Assembly (NCBI RefSeq): GCF_026151205.1
Contig: NC_087072.1
Span: forward strand, 20,054,103 to 20,118,102
DNA: 64,000 bases
Source of the DNA: Bolinopsis microptera
Taxonomy: Eukaryota > Ctenophora > Tentaculata > Lobata > Bolinopsidae
Reading direction: 5' to 3'
The translations under genes and the position numbers were made by a program. Below are positions 50,281-62,089 of the stretch, in pieces; position 1 is the stretch's first letter, and every line of letters starts with the position of its first letter. The notes beneath the pieces were generated by a model. That model did not search any database. It worked only from the letters and a program-made list of their open reading frames with translations, and was not told the origin of the DNA.

Positions 50281-50844
50281 TCCACTTCAACTCTGTTCTC
50301 TGTTTCTACACTTCAACTCTGTTCTCTGAAAATTCCGACCTGACTTACGACTCCCACCCCCTGTTCCTTTCACATTAGTTCCCGCTAATACCATATTACA
50401 CTTCTGTCAAGGTTGTGAATGAATTCCATTTAACATGGATTTGTGTTAAATCTTTAAATGCATAATTTTCAGACGAATTATCTGAAATCTTGTTGTGATT
50501 ACTCCCCCGTTGAGCAGTTTATCGCATATTTCGAAGTAAGGAATAATTTAACCCAATCAGTTTAAATTAGGATCAATCATTAACGAGTTTCTGTAACCGA
50601 ATATCCGTTAATCAACAACTTTAACTGTTTTGTTTTGGTGAATACATTAAGTGGGGTATTGTTTGGGCGTGCCATTTTCTTTGTAATTTTTATAATGAAA
50701 GGTTTATATTATTTAAAATCTAGTACGATCGGATTTAATTTTAACTTATTAAAATCGTTTTAACCTCCTTATATTTGTCTAAATTGTTTGACATAAAATG
50801 ATGCCATTCTTGTCTCAATTTCATAACTCCATTTTGTTAATTAC

Positions 50845-51745
50845 AAACTGATTGAGAGAGTCCAAGGAAAGTTTCTAACCTGGGAGAACACCATGCAGCT
50901 AGACACTGGCTGGCAAAGCCTGCTGTATACCTTGAGCCCCGAGCTGACAAAGTTCCACCTAAATGCCATCCACGACGTTGCAAGTACACCTAGCAACCTC
51001 CAGCTTTGGAACTACAGCTCCACGAACAACTGTCCCCTTTGTGGGCGTCAGCAGTGCAACCTAAAGCACATTCTAACGTGTTGCCCAGTGTCGCCGTTAA
51101 CAAGGAAGGTATAATTGGAGACATGATCAGGTGCTCAGGGTAATCGTGCAACCAATTGCAGAGAAGCTGAGGGAGATAAACAGTGCTACCCCAAAGACAG
51201 AAGTAAAGAGAGAGTGGAGGAAGTTCGTATCCGGAAAAGGAACCTACAGGAAACCCGAAGTACGGCTTACAGAAGAACCTCATCTTCTAGAGGAAGGTAA
51301 CGACTGGAAACTAGTGTTTGATGAGGACGAAAGGACAAGACAATTCCCCCAACATATTGTCAACACAGCTCTCAGACCTGATGTGGTAATATACTCTAAC
51401 ACACTCAGGAAAGTCATCCTGATAGAGCTGACCTGTGGAAACGAGGAGAACTTTGAGGACCAGAGATCCCGGAAAGAGAAGAGATACGAAGAGCTAATGG
51501 TGGAGATCGAGACCGCAGGCTGGGAAGGATATCTCTTTACAGTAGAAGTTGGATGTCGTGGATTCTACCACCACACATTACCCCGAATTTTCAACTTCCT
51601 TAACATCACCCGGGCAAAGAAGAAGAGGGCACTTAACACAACAGCGGTGGTGTCCCTGAAAGGTTCCTACACTATCTGGCTTAGTCGCTACAACAAGACC
51701 TGGAGTGACAACTGGCAGCTGGCTGAAAGACCCTGCCCAGTTTAA
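50845..51745 (+). pseudogene. 5'-truncated retroelement with zinc ligands and restriction-like endonuclease
   Basis: Begins in an open frame with LIERVQGKFLTWENTMQLDT, then NCPLCGRQQCNLKHILTCC (C-x2-C...H...C zinc ligands). A 1-nt frameshift near 51110 moves to the frame 51131-51745: RYNWRHDQVLRV, then ALRPDVVIYSNTLRKVILIE (the PD...E core of a restriction-like endonuclease), ELTCGNEENFE and RKEKRYEEL. This layout is the C-terminus of RLE-type non-LTR elements. No RT domain precedes it. It belongs to a different family from the 36.9-kb fragment. It lies between LARP7 and IYD. Confidence 0.75.
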
Positions 51746-52093
51746 CCCTGATGAACAGCTGAACGTTGGGCCCTTAAAACGTCGTTGAAAGCTACATCTG
51801 GGGTCGTAAGTCCCAGACATCAGAAGAAGTCAGAGAGTGTAGAAGATTCTGCGTCTGAAAAGACTAGAGAATTGAGGTAAATATAGTTGGTTTGGTCTCA
51901 ATAGCCATGTAATAATTAGTATATCCGGTCACTACAAATTTTAGAACGTCAGCTGTTAATATATCCGGTGCTGAGAAATATGATAAAATATATACTGTTC
52001 AACTAATCATTACAATAAAATAAATATTAATTTAAACATGCGATTAATTACGTCTCACAACTCGCGCTCACCCAACCCTTCAATTACAGTACC

Positions 52094-55000
52094 ATGACGT
52101 TGGATAGTGCTGGAAGTTTGTTAAAAGAGTATAAAGTGTACGTAAAGTACCTGATCCTATTTTCACTTGCATATCTCGTGAAATGCGTGTTTGAGTATCT
52201 GTACAACCGGTCTAGTATACTGAACAATGTCGCTGACTCCTCGGCTCCGAATGTAAGCAAACTATGTGTGAGGTCTTGTGGAATTCATTTTATGTGCTTG
52301 TTTTTATTATGTAATGTATAGCACGATGTCCTGACTTTGGCAGACAATTTTTAACGTCAGTGTTAACTGTTAAGATAACGTGAAAGTGTTTGAGTCAGAA
52401 TTTTGATTTTCATCCTGTAAATTATTTAGTTATATGTTATACAATATTTTGTCTGCATAGTAGCGGGGTAGAAAATACTGTGTTTCGTTTCGTTTCGATT
52501 CGTTGCTTTTTAACAGATTATCTTAACCATATTTTAGGTGATAGAAAGTGGCGATAAAGCAGACAGTCCGTTATTTGACAATTCAGATAAAACAGTGGTA
52601 GAAGAAAGCCAGGGAGATTACTTCTACAACAAGTATTTGACTGATGTAAGTCAATACTCTGACTAATATTTCCCTGTTTTGTTTGAACTTTTCTTTTCCT
52701 CAATCTTTTTTCTTATTTGGGTTACATATATTTCATCATGGCCCTTCTTTTAAAATCCAGAACTTGTAACCAAATACCTACATCACAACACCCTAAGACT
52801 GAATCAGAGAAGAACATACACATTCCATTCTCGCTACCTCGATTTGAAGTGGACGAGATGAAGACGCGTGCGCGCCAGTTCTACGAGGTGGTCAACACGC
52901 GGCGCTCCTGCAGGTTCTTCTCCCCAGATCCAGTGCCTCGTGATGTGTTGGAACACTGTATTCTAGCTGCCGGCACTTCTCCTAGCGGAGCTCATACAGG
53001 TACAGGGAGTGTCAAAAGTCTTGTTAGGACATGTACTTTTTGAATAACTTTTTATTCATTTATCTAAACTTCATTCTGTAAAAAGTTATTGGTAGTTCTA
53101 AGGTGTAATGGTGACTTCTGAATGTTGTACGTTACCATGACCACCATAGCAACCGCAATCGGTCCCCTAGCAACCTAAGTAAATTTGGGTGACCTTACAA
53201 ATCCATGTGCATGGTACTGTTTCACAATTTGACTTTCCATCATCGTCAATTTACTTGTAAGATATTTAATTCAAAAGCTGTGTTTATGAAGGAGCTTTTA
53301 CTTACTTACAGCAATGTTTTATTTGATGGTACTTCCTTACTGCCGGCTATTTTATTCCTAGTTTCTAATTTTAGTACAAGTAAGAAAGAAGTATTTCTTC
53401 AACATATTCAAAATTTTTATACAGTTTAAAATCATCAATCAGTGGTTATTTACACGTCGTGTATTCAATGCATTGTAACTGTTGAGTTACTGTCTAAGTA
53501 AAATCGTTAACACTAAACGAGCTTTTTCTCAAACAGCTTTGCAAATTCAATAGCTTTCTTTTGATCAAATTTCTTCTGTTCCTCGCACTGCTTCAAGTTG
53601 CCTTTGCACTGTAGGTCGAGTCTGAGTGCCGTCTCGTGTATCTTGCAGTGGTTGTTATAGTCACGTGTCATGCGCCAGTGGCCTCCCTCTATGCCCCAGT
53701 CTTTACCCCAACTGTTCCTGAGCAGCCAGTACTTCTCACCTCCCTTCTCTCCGTATCCGACTAGGTTAACAGCGTGGTTAGGATATGCGGTGGCCCTACA
53801 CAGGTATTTGTCGTAATAAATCCCTGAATCGTAGGCTAGAAGGGACCGTCCGCCCTTGATTCCCACACCGACTACCCCCTCGACCACTGCTTCCATCAAA
53901 TCTTTTTCAGTTTTAGGGACGCGATACAATCGTTTCAGGCCTGCATTTGTATAACTGTTCGAATAACTGTTTTTTTTACATTCACCGTCTTTAGCCACAT
54001 ATTTGTAGTCCTCACGTGAAGCTAGACGCTTCTCCCTGGTCACCCAGAGGAACCCCGTGTTGATGGAAGCCCCCTTACAGCCATTACCCCATTGTTTTTC
54101 CTCGAACACGCAGTCCAATAGTTCTTGGAAGCTGAACTTCTTCCTCAGTCCTGTTGCTCTGTAGTACGCTGACTCGACGGAAGAGATCGCGCAGAAGGCC
54201 CAACAGGAGCCACAATTTCTCTGATGTGCAACCTCTGACATGGTGTAACGCCAGTCAATACTCTCCGGTAATTCCACTGCTTCTCTTTTCTCGAGAATTT
54301 TTTCTTCAATTAGCACCTCTGAGTCCATGTCGTCAAACATTTCGTCGTCAAAGCTTGCACTCATGTTCATCCCGAAGTGGGTATTGAAGTCACTCTCTGG
54401 CTCTATGCTAAACTTGTTGATTTTTGCAGTGAAGGTGGACGTATCGTCGTGGTTTATCTCGTATACTTTTTCAGCGAACTTCTTGAAGTTCATGTAGCTA
54501 GATCGACGAGCAGCTTTATCGTCACTAGAGACACCAGTTAAAGTACCCTGTAGGTTCCGTTCTTCGGACTGAGATTATATCTTGTTTAGAATGACCAATT
54601 TCCAAATAAGTGGTTTTCATGAAAATAAATGTGATGAAAGTAAAAAGCAATAATATTTCGGGATCTAAAAGTGGTAATGCATGCGAAAATTCGAAGACTT
54701 ACAGACCGTTGCCGAAACTGTAAGTTTAGAAACTGAGTTTATGATATGTATAAGTTACGAAGTTTTGACTTACATTTTGAGGGGCTGTGGCAAACTTTTT
54801 TAAAGCCTCTCGATACTCCTTTGCAATCTCTCTGTTACTCAGCTTAAATGTAGAAACAGCGACATCGGACAGCATCAAGAACACAAGAATAGATAGACTC
54901 CGCATTGTTAATTTTGGAAACGAAACCAAGAAAGATTTGAAAGAACTGTCGTTAATATGCCCGAACGTGCAAATTGGTTGAGAAATAGGAAGTTGCTTAG

Positions 55001-58000
55001 TAACGGTGTAGTAAGGCGCACGTGCAACATCGGGCACGGGCAACAACGCGATTTCTACGAGCTGGTTGAGAAGTGCGCTGCTGCAGGTTCTTCTCCCCAT
55101 ATCCGATACCTTATATGAACTGTTAGAAGTGTTTTCTAGTTGCCGGTATTTTTCAGCAGGGCTCATACTAGTACTTCCTAACTACCCGGGTATTTCATTC
55201 CCGGTTTCTAATTTTAGTACAAGTAAGAAAGCAGTATTTCATTAACATATTCAAAATGTTTATACAGTTAAAAATCATTAATCAGCAGTAATTGACACGT
55301 ATATTCAATGCTTTATAACTGTTGAGCTAAGACTAAAGACCACCGTGATTCAAACTATATCCATTTATAAAACACGTAATCACAGTAAATAAAAAGGATT
55401 TAAAGAAAAACTGATCTCTCAATATCCGACAGACCCTTACTAAGTAAAAATGTCTAACATTAAACGAGCTCTGTCTCGATCTGCTTCTCAAGTTCATTAA
55501 CTTTCTTCTGTTCCTCGCACTGCTTCCTGTTGTAGCACTGTAGGTCGAGTCTGAGTGCCGTCTCTTGTATCTTGCAGTGGTTTTTATGGTCACGTGTCAT
55601 GCGATAGTAGCCTCCCTCGCCCCAGTCTTTACCCCAACTGTTCCTGAGCAGCCAGTACTTCTTACCTCCCTCCTCTCCGTATCCGACTAGGTTAACAGCG
55701 TGGTTAGGATATGCGGTGGCCCTACACAGGTAGCGGTCGTAATAAATCCCTGATTTGTAAGCTAGAAGGGACCGTCCGCCCTTGACTCCCACACTGACTA
55801 CTCCCTCGACCACTGCTTGCAGCAAAGCTGATTCAGTTTTAGGGACGCGATACAATCGTCTTAGGCCTGCATTTGTATAGCTGTTCAAAGTCGTGTTTTT
55901 TCTACATTCACCGTCTTTAGCCACATATTTGTAGTCCTCACGTGACGCTAGACGCTTCTGCCTGGTCACCCAGAGGAACCCCGTGTTGATGGAAGCCCCC
56001 TTACAGCCATTACCCCATCTTTTTTCCTCGAACACGCAGTCCACTAGTTCTTGGTAGCTGAACTTCTTCCTCAGTCCTGTTGCTCTGTAGTACGCTGACT
56101 CGACGGAAGAGATCGCGCAGAAGGCCCAACAGGAGCCACAATTTCTCTGATGTGCAACCTCTGACATGGTGTAACGCCAGTCAATACTCTCCGGTAATTC
56201 CACTGCTTCTCTTTTCTCGAGAATTTTTTCTTCAATTAGCACCTCTGAGTCCATGTCGTCAAACATTTCGTCGTCAAAGCTTGCACTCATGTTCATCCCG
56301 AAGTGGGTATTGAAGTCACTCTCTGGCTCTATGCTAAACTTGTTGATTTCTGCAGTGAAGGTGAACGTATCGTCGTGGTTTATCTCGTTTACTTGTTCAG
56401 CGAACTTCTTGAAGTTCTTGTAGCTAGATCGACGAGCAGCTTTGTCAAGGCCAATAGTTGTATCGGGCAGATTAATTCTCTGGAACTGTGGAACCTGTGG
56501 TCGGTTTGGTGGTTAGAGTAACAAGCTTCCACTGCAGTTTTAAATTTGCGGTTATCATAACAACAAATCTGATGTAAGGCATAAGCATACTAAATTATGG
56601 CATCAAAAAGTCGTGATCCACAAAATAAAATTCAAAGACTCAACATTTATTGCCAAGACTGTACAAATTAAAGTATGTATAAATTACGAAGTATTTACTT
56701 ACATTTTGAGGGTCTGTGTTGAACTTTTTAAAAGCCTCTCGATACTCCTTTGCAATCTCTCTGTTACTCAGCTTAAATGTAGAAACAGCGACATTGCACA
56801 ACATCAAGAACACAAGAATAGATAGACTCCGCATTGTTAACTTTGAAAAAGAAACGAAGGAATATTTGAAAGAACTGACGTTGATCGCAAGCTGAACGCA
56901 GTATTTATGTCATAGAGAAGCTTGTTAATTAATAATAGCCTGGTCCTGAGGGTCCTCTGAAACAATACAATCAGGTAATGATAATGGACCATGTTAAAGT
57001 GGTAGTGATAATAGGATGACATCTGAGCCTATTTAGCATTTCCCCGATCGTTTAGCTAGTTTGATGTAGTCTATTTATTCTGGATAAAAGACGTTCCACC
57101 TCATTAACAACTAAACACTATGTAGTCGTGAGCTGTTGTTAGCTCAAATTTCAAAATATTGAGTTTGAAAAGAATCGAAAAAATTTGTGATCGAAATAGT
57201 AAAGTTAATTGGATCAACTTTTAAAACTAGTCTTCATCTTCTCTTATTTATCTGAACCATATTATACAGACTCCTCTTGACTTTCAGAACCGTGGCAGTT
57301 TGTAGTGGTGTACAACAAAGAAGATAGGGAAATTATCAGGGAGATCGTGGAGGACGAGGAAAAGGTGAGATATCCTGTTTCTGGTATTTTATATTTTATA
57401 TAGATCAGCTTCTAGATTTTAACCTGTTTATCAATTATTCCTGATTAATTACAACTTTTCCATCCTGTGAGATTTGCAAATTTATTAAGCTGTGCAATAA
57501 AAGATTACTTGTACTTGATTACAAAAGATTACCAAAATAAAATTGATAAATGCGGCCTAAAATAAACGAAATGACATCGAATAAAATTCGAAGTATATCA
57601 CGGAGTCTAGCAATATCATGTGAACAAAAACCAAGCACAATGGCACCCGTGCAGTGCATAATATATATACCTCACTCTAATGCCTCCATGCCATAAGCGT
57701 TTGCTCCTTTGTAAATTTATTAAGCTGTGCAATAGAAGATTACCAAAATAAAATAGATAAATGCGGCCTAAAATAAACGAATTCAGGATGAAATTATTTT
57801 AGAGGGTGAGATGTTCTTTTAAAAGATAGACCGATTAAATGAGGTTCTAAAGTTGGCCAAAATACTCTGGGAAAGTGGGAAATGACAAGAGACGGAATAA
57901 AAGTCGAAGTATATGATAAACTGAGACCAAATGTGTGATTCACGGACTCTAGCAATATCCTGTGAACAAAAAACCTAACTGGAAATGTGTGCTTCTCCGA

Positions 58001-59329
58001 GCCTTTGTTCTTTAGGATGCAGAGTATTGCTCCTTTATCAAATTTTTCAGATGTAGATAACTTCTGCTAGTGTGTAAGTCTGCATGACATTTGCAGTAAT
58101 CGTGTCGATAAAACCGAACTTTCTATCATGTTATGATCTTGGCGTCAATCCAACCCAAAAAGGAATTTGATCGGAAATTACTAGGACGTTCATTCCAGCT
58201 CTCATCTAAATACTGAACCGAGTTTGTTCCATTTACACGTCGTAATCTTAGATATAAAAACATAACATCTGCAAGGTAACATGTTTCATCAAATTGCAGG
58301 TGAATTACGAACGAAGAATGGGAAAGAAATGGTTACAAGATTTGGCAAAAATCAAGACGACATTTGTTAAAGAGTACATATCCGAGGCAGACTGTATAAT
58401 CCTTGTTTTCAAGGAGCCGTTTCATTACAAAGATAACGTTAAGCACAATAATTGGTATTACGAGGTACGGTATACACGTTCCTTATCATTTTGATCTTAT
58501 TTCTAATCTTTCACGGAGTTTTATCCGAAGAAAATTGGCCCAACTTACTTGTTTGATCGTCTCGTATTTAAAATAGGAGCTAATTATTTGGCCATTATGA
58601 TGGGAGGATTATAATGACGCTGTGCAGGCGTCAGTTTCTATCTCTGTCGGTATCCTGCTGTGTGCTCTGAACAATGTCGGACTTGTTACTGTTACTTCTA
58701 CTCCAATGAACTGCGGACCAGCTATCAGAAGGTAACTAACCACACATTTATACTTATTCTTCTCTTCTGTATAGGTTACCAGTAGTGTAACTTAATGATT
58801 GGAAACTGAAGCCAGCTACATGCCTTCTTCATCTCCAAAAATACCAAAAAGCCAAAAGTGGCCTTTCCCTAAATAAGCATGCAAGATCGGTTGTTCATAA
58901 TTATAAATATTATAAATATCTGGCAGTGAAAGAGATCTGTTGGTCGTACAAGCCTTGTCAGTGTGTGTATGTGATAACTTTACAAACTTAATAATCATAC
59001 GCGCCACGCCCCATGCGGCCAAATCGTTAGTAATCGTTTGTGTATTATAATGTCTCATCTTAATACGAGCGGCTTATTTTGACAGCTTTACTAACTAAAC
59101 ATAACTGCTTACCGTTCGCGTTATTCGTTTGTGTGATCTTACCTTTGTAACACTAATGTAACACTAATTGTAACACCTTTGTAACACTAATTTGCTCTCC
59201 ATCAGGTTGCTAGGAAGGCCTGATCATGAGAAGCTTGCGTTCCTGCTGCCTGTAGGTTACCCCGCCACTTCCGCTACTGTTCCCGCTCTGAAGAGGAAGA
59301 CCATCGATCAGATCTGTACGTTTATATAA
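52094..59329 (+). CDS. IYD: Iodotyrosine deiodinase (IYD), complete
   Basis: Seven exons: 52094-52252, 52538-52645, 52798-52999, 57288-57364, 58300-58464, 58628-58731 and 59206-59329. They give 312 residues (human 289). An N-terminal membrane anchor lies at residues 16-36. The NADH oxidase/flavin-reductase-like fold is shown by NTRRSCRFF (FMN phosphate contacts), [25 protein letters not shown] and LLPVGYP. The substrate-lid residues match human Glu157, Tyr161 and Lys182 ([11 protein letters not shown] and FVKEY), so binding of a halotyrosine zwitterion is plausible. The enzyme reductively removes iodide from mono- and diiodotyrosine. The exon 3 acceptor (AAG at 52797) has a weak pyrimidine tract and is the least certain junction; the stronger CAG at 52760 gives an immediate stop. 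Intron 3 (4.3 kb) hosts two antisense protease genes. Confidence 0.9.
53513..54905 (-). CDS. Papain-family cysteine protease A (cathepsin-like), nested in IYD intron 3
   Basis: Two exons: 54905-54774 and 54568-53513, giving 395 residues; the intron is in phase 0. The N-terminal [18 protein letters not shown] is a signal peptide. A propeptide with helical [10 protein letters not shown] and [12 protein letters not shown] parts follows, then an unusually acidic stretch ([20 protein letters not shown]) before the mature start near LPESIDWR. The catalytic set is complete: Gln160, Cys166 (NCGSCWAF), His309 ([11 protein letters not shown]) and Asn329 (RNSWGKDWG). It is predicted secreted or lysosomal. 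The C-terminus has an extra Lys/Glu-rich helix ([17 protein letters not shown]) beyond the usual end. The exact cathepsin subclass is not clear, as a clean ERFNIN signature is absent. It is transcribed opposite to IYD. Confidence 0.85.
55050..55175 (+). pseudogene. Decayed copy of IYD exon 3 (pseudo-exon)
   Basis: Aligns to 52880-52999: GATTTCTACGAG, TGCAGGTTCTTCTCCCCA and GGGCTCATAC blocks are shared. A 1-bp deletion near 55075 shifts the frame and an in-frame stop follows. The donor GGTACAG of exon 3 has become ctaGTACTT. It was carried along with the protease gene in the segmental duplication. Confidence 0.8.
55460..56834 (-). CDS. Papain-family cysteine protease B (tandem paralogue of A), nested in IYD intron 3
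   Basis: Two exons: 56834-56703 and about 56494-55460, giving about 388 residues. The signal peptide, acidic linker, catalytic Cys166 with its Gln, and the His and Asn motifs are all retained. The protein is very close to gene A over the mature domain, with differences concentrated at the intron-proximal propeptide and the C-terminal tail ([19 protein letters not shown] here). The acceptor at 56495 is chosen because it keeps phase 0; nearby AG sites at 56486 and 56480 are alternatives. The duplication kept both frames intact. Both copies are therefore probably functional, possibly in digestion or development-specific proteolysis (inference). Confidence 0.83.
57476..57976. repeat. Imperfect local duplication in IYD intron 4
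   Basis: TTTATTAAGCTGTGCAATA with AAATGCGGCCTAAAATAAAC occurs at 57479-57571 and again at 57714-57780. TCTAGCAATATC with TGTGAACAAAAA recurs at 57606 and 57949. This is an old rearranged duplication with no coding content. Confidence 0.7.
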
Positions 59330-60342
59330 CGAACTAGCAGGTATAGTAGTATAGTGATATATAGTAGCTACTTCTCGTTACAGGGACCTTACAGCCGATA
59401 TTTTGTCGATTTTGCATTTGATTCATATCTTTATTTATCGATTGATTATGTTTGATCTGTTTTGTGTGATTTTTTTAATGTAGAAATGTGATTTGCAATT
59501 TTCAGTAAAAATTGATTTTCAAAAAGATTTATCACAAGTTTATGTAAATTTATATTATAGTGAGCACCGATTTAGAACTTTTGGTTTTTTAGAGATTCTC
59601 AGTAAGGTCAACCAATATAAATACACATAAATTCAATCCAATTATTAACGGGACGCTTTTAATCAATTCTACGATCAAGAAACCACTAATTCTCAATCGG
59701 TGCATTATAGTTTCATGGTTTTAATTAGTTATAACTAACTACTTTTACTAATTATACTCGGTTTTTTAAGTTATAATACGATTTTTAGTTATTTTGTCAA
59801 TTTGTTTAAATTATTATCAATCAAACCTATCCCAATGGCTAGATATGGGTTTATGCACTGCAACAGTGGCTCTAAAGTGGCTCTAAAGACGTTCACGTTT
59901 TCGTGTATTTATCAGATAATTTATTTATTTATCTGATAAACACGTTTATGAAGTTAGTCTTATTAGTAGCTGTTCAGACCCTTAAATCTGATATGAAAGT
60001 TCGATTTAATACTTAAATCATTTCAAATCACTATTCATACAGTATTTAAACACTTATGATTGTCTTGTTTACAGCATTAAATATAATGGATCATAAGACT
60101 GCTAAAATTGATTCAGAATTTAGATATAATAACGAACTGATCTACTTAAATATTTTATCTTTATTAAGCGCAATCCTTTCATAAATTAAGAGCCCATCAA
60201 ATCTAAACGAATAGAAGAAATCGACTGTACATAATAAAGACATAACAGTACTATATATTGAGTACTATATTGAGTACAATATATTGAGTACTATATATTG
60301 AGTAATGTTTGAATGTTAACAGTGTTCTATTGCGTAGCACTG
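59330..60342. other. IYD-ERI1 intergenic region, no gene seen
   Basis: AT-rich. Contains a short (TATATTGAGTAC)n tandem near 60250-60305. An AG (gcgtag at 60333-60338) just before the ERI1 ATG suggests a non-coding first exon further upstream, which I could not locate. Confidence 0.5.
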
Positions 60343-61808
60343 ATGAGTAGCGATGAGGAAAGCAAGCTTATATCTCAGTTAACTAAAGAATACGGTCGTG
60401 TCCACACTATCTCAACCCGCCAGCTCAAAGAAGAACTCTCCAACTTCGGCCTTGACACTCGGTACTGAATCTTAAATTGACTCTTGAGGTCATTTTAATC
60501 TTGATGATTCGATTCGCTATTTTCCAACACAGTCTTGCGAATTTTTGGGATTATAATCGCCGAGTTTAAAGCTACCATTAAGATCGCTTGTTAATGATAC
60601 TTGTGCTTTAGTTAACCAACTAATTAGTAAACTAATTAGTTAACCAACTGATTCATTCAGTGGGACAGTGTTAGTGCTACAGAAGAGGCTGAAAGAACAT
60701 TACAGACGTGTTCAGTCATCAGTTCACCCTCAAATAGCAATATGGCACAGGAAAAATCCTCATTCTCACTACGCTATTATTGACTTTGAGGCCACCTGCG
60801 ATGAAAAGTAAGTTACCAAACTTTTAATAACATATTTAATGAATGTATCTGATGTTGTCCTGTTATGTAGCATATATAGACTGCTATCATTTAATATGGT
60901 GTCAATTTCCTATCCCTATCTTTATTTTCAGTTTACCGGAGACGGATTTCATGCATGAAATTATTGAAGTTCCAGTGGTTCTAGTCTCAGCAGCGACTGC
61001 AGAAATTGTTAGTAGCGCATGATTTATTACTGATTACTTTGCAAAAGTGGCGTAACGTTACCATTGGCCTCGCTAATCGTCGAGAAAAAAAATTTGTCGA
61101 TCAAATTTGGTTTTAACTCCCAAGGCCCTTTTGGAAAATTCTTTACATTCGAATGTACAGAGAATTAGCACACTCGACTGCTCAGAGGATAACAAAATGA
61201 ACTGAAGAGGTGAGGAAACAATCTCAGAGGGTCTGCACTCATCAGTAATTCCAACGCTGTGTTGCCTCTTGAAAGGGTCTACCTTGTGCAAGAAATGTTA
61301 CGCACGATTGCATCATTTGTTATTAGTGATGCGCTCCTAGTGTAATTATATATTTCCGATCCCGCGCGCACAATACGAATTGGCCGCGCGCGCACTCGCC
61401 ACTCGATCGTGTCGATCAGGTAAATTTAATTGAGTTCCGATTAAGGTGACCACTGACCAGTGACCACGACCACTGATCCGAGCTAACCGACCCCTATTTA
61501 CCGAAGCCCTACCAATAATTGTTGGTGTGCAACATATTATTCAAAAACAAGAAATAATTCGCAGCTCCAGTCCTGAATTGTACAAATTAAATGACTGTTC
61601 AAAGTTCAGACTGCTTAGAAGTCACTCTATACATATAACATATTACATATTACATATATACTAGAGAAACCCGATGTAATAAAGCGATTTAATCAACAAA
61701 ATACTCAGTGTGATGTACTTTCAGATAGACATATTTCATGAATATGTTAAACCCAAGATGTGTCCAGTTTTGTCGCCCTTTTGTAAGAAACTCACAGGCA
61801 TCAACCAG
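60343..61808 (+). CDS. ERI1: ERI1 3'-5' exoribonuclease, 5' part (continues past window)
   Basis: Four exons: 60343-60461, 60661-60807, 60932-61007 and 61725-61808, giving 142 codons, with the gene continuing to the right. Residues about 10-60 form a SAP-type nucleic-acid-binding motif (STRQLKEELSNFGLDTRG, then LQKRLKEHY). The DEDDh exonuclease begins with IIDFEATCDEN, holding the first catalytic Asp and Glu, followed by HEIIEVPVVLV, FHEYVKPKM and LSPFCKKLTGI. This is the same order as human ERI1, which trims the 3' end of histone mRNA stem-loops and 5.8S rRNA and degrades small RNAs. The last visible donor is at 61809; downstream lies an antisense Penelope-like element, so the next exon must be beyond 64,000. 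Confidence 0.87.
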
Positions 61809-61825
61809 GTAAACTTTATAAAACG

Positions 61826-61861
61826 AATTACAACACTACAAATCTATTACATTTATTGAGG
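61826..61861. repeat. 36-bp shared element end, copy 3
   Basis: At the 3' terminus (on the minus strand) of the Penelope-like element, 228 bp past its ORF stop, and only 17 bp from the ERI1 exon 4 donor. Identical to 8481-8516 and 28968-29003. Its minus strand contains AATAAA. Confidence 0.8.
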
Positions 61862-62089
61862 ATATTACAGAATAAATTTATTTAATGTAACTGAGTGGAG
61901 TTGGGTTAAAAACATATAAGAGATACGATGATTTAACTTGTAGAAGCTTTCAATAAACATGTGTTAATCGTCGTCAGCTGAATGTGATGTGGTGGACAAT
62001 GCTTATATGTGATTGAGTGGTGTCAGGGATGGAGGGTGGGGGAGGTGTGGGTGGGAAAGTGAAAATTACAGTACAATGTCAATAAAAAT

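Larger units (their letters stand above)
52880..56834. repeat. Tandem segmental duplication inside IYD intron 3
   Basis: Unit 1 (about 52880-54905) covers the end of IYD exon 3, the following intron and protease gene A. Unit 2 (about 55050-56834) repeats the same order, with protease gene B. Conserved non-coding landmarks include TTTCTAATTTTAGTACAAGT (53367 and 55207) and the region before each protease stop. Coding parts remain far more alike than the flanks. Confidence 0.85.

Noticed and set aside
51131-51745. 204-residue host gene
   Set aside because: It continues a zinc-ligand region in another frame upstream and carries the PD...E core of retroelement endonucleases.
52717-53043. IYD exon 3 starting at the ATG at 52717 as an alternative first exon
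   Set aside because: The frame is correct, but that start would drop the membrane anchor encoded by exons 1 and 2, which splice in phase. It cannot be excluded as a minor promoter.
58816-59058. 80-residue minus-strand frame between IYD exons
   Set aside because: No domain and no conservation cue; it is intronic sequence of IYD.
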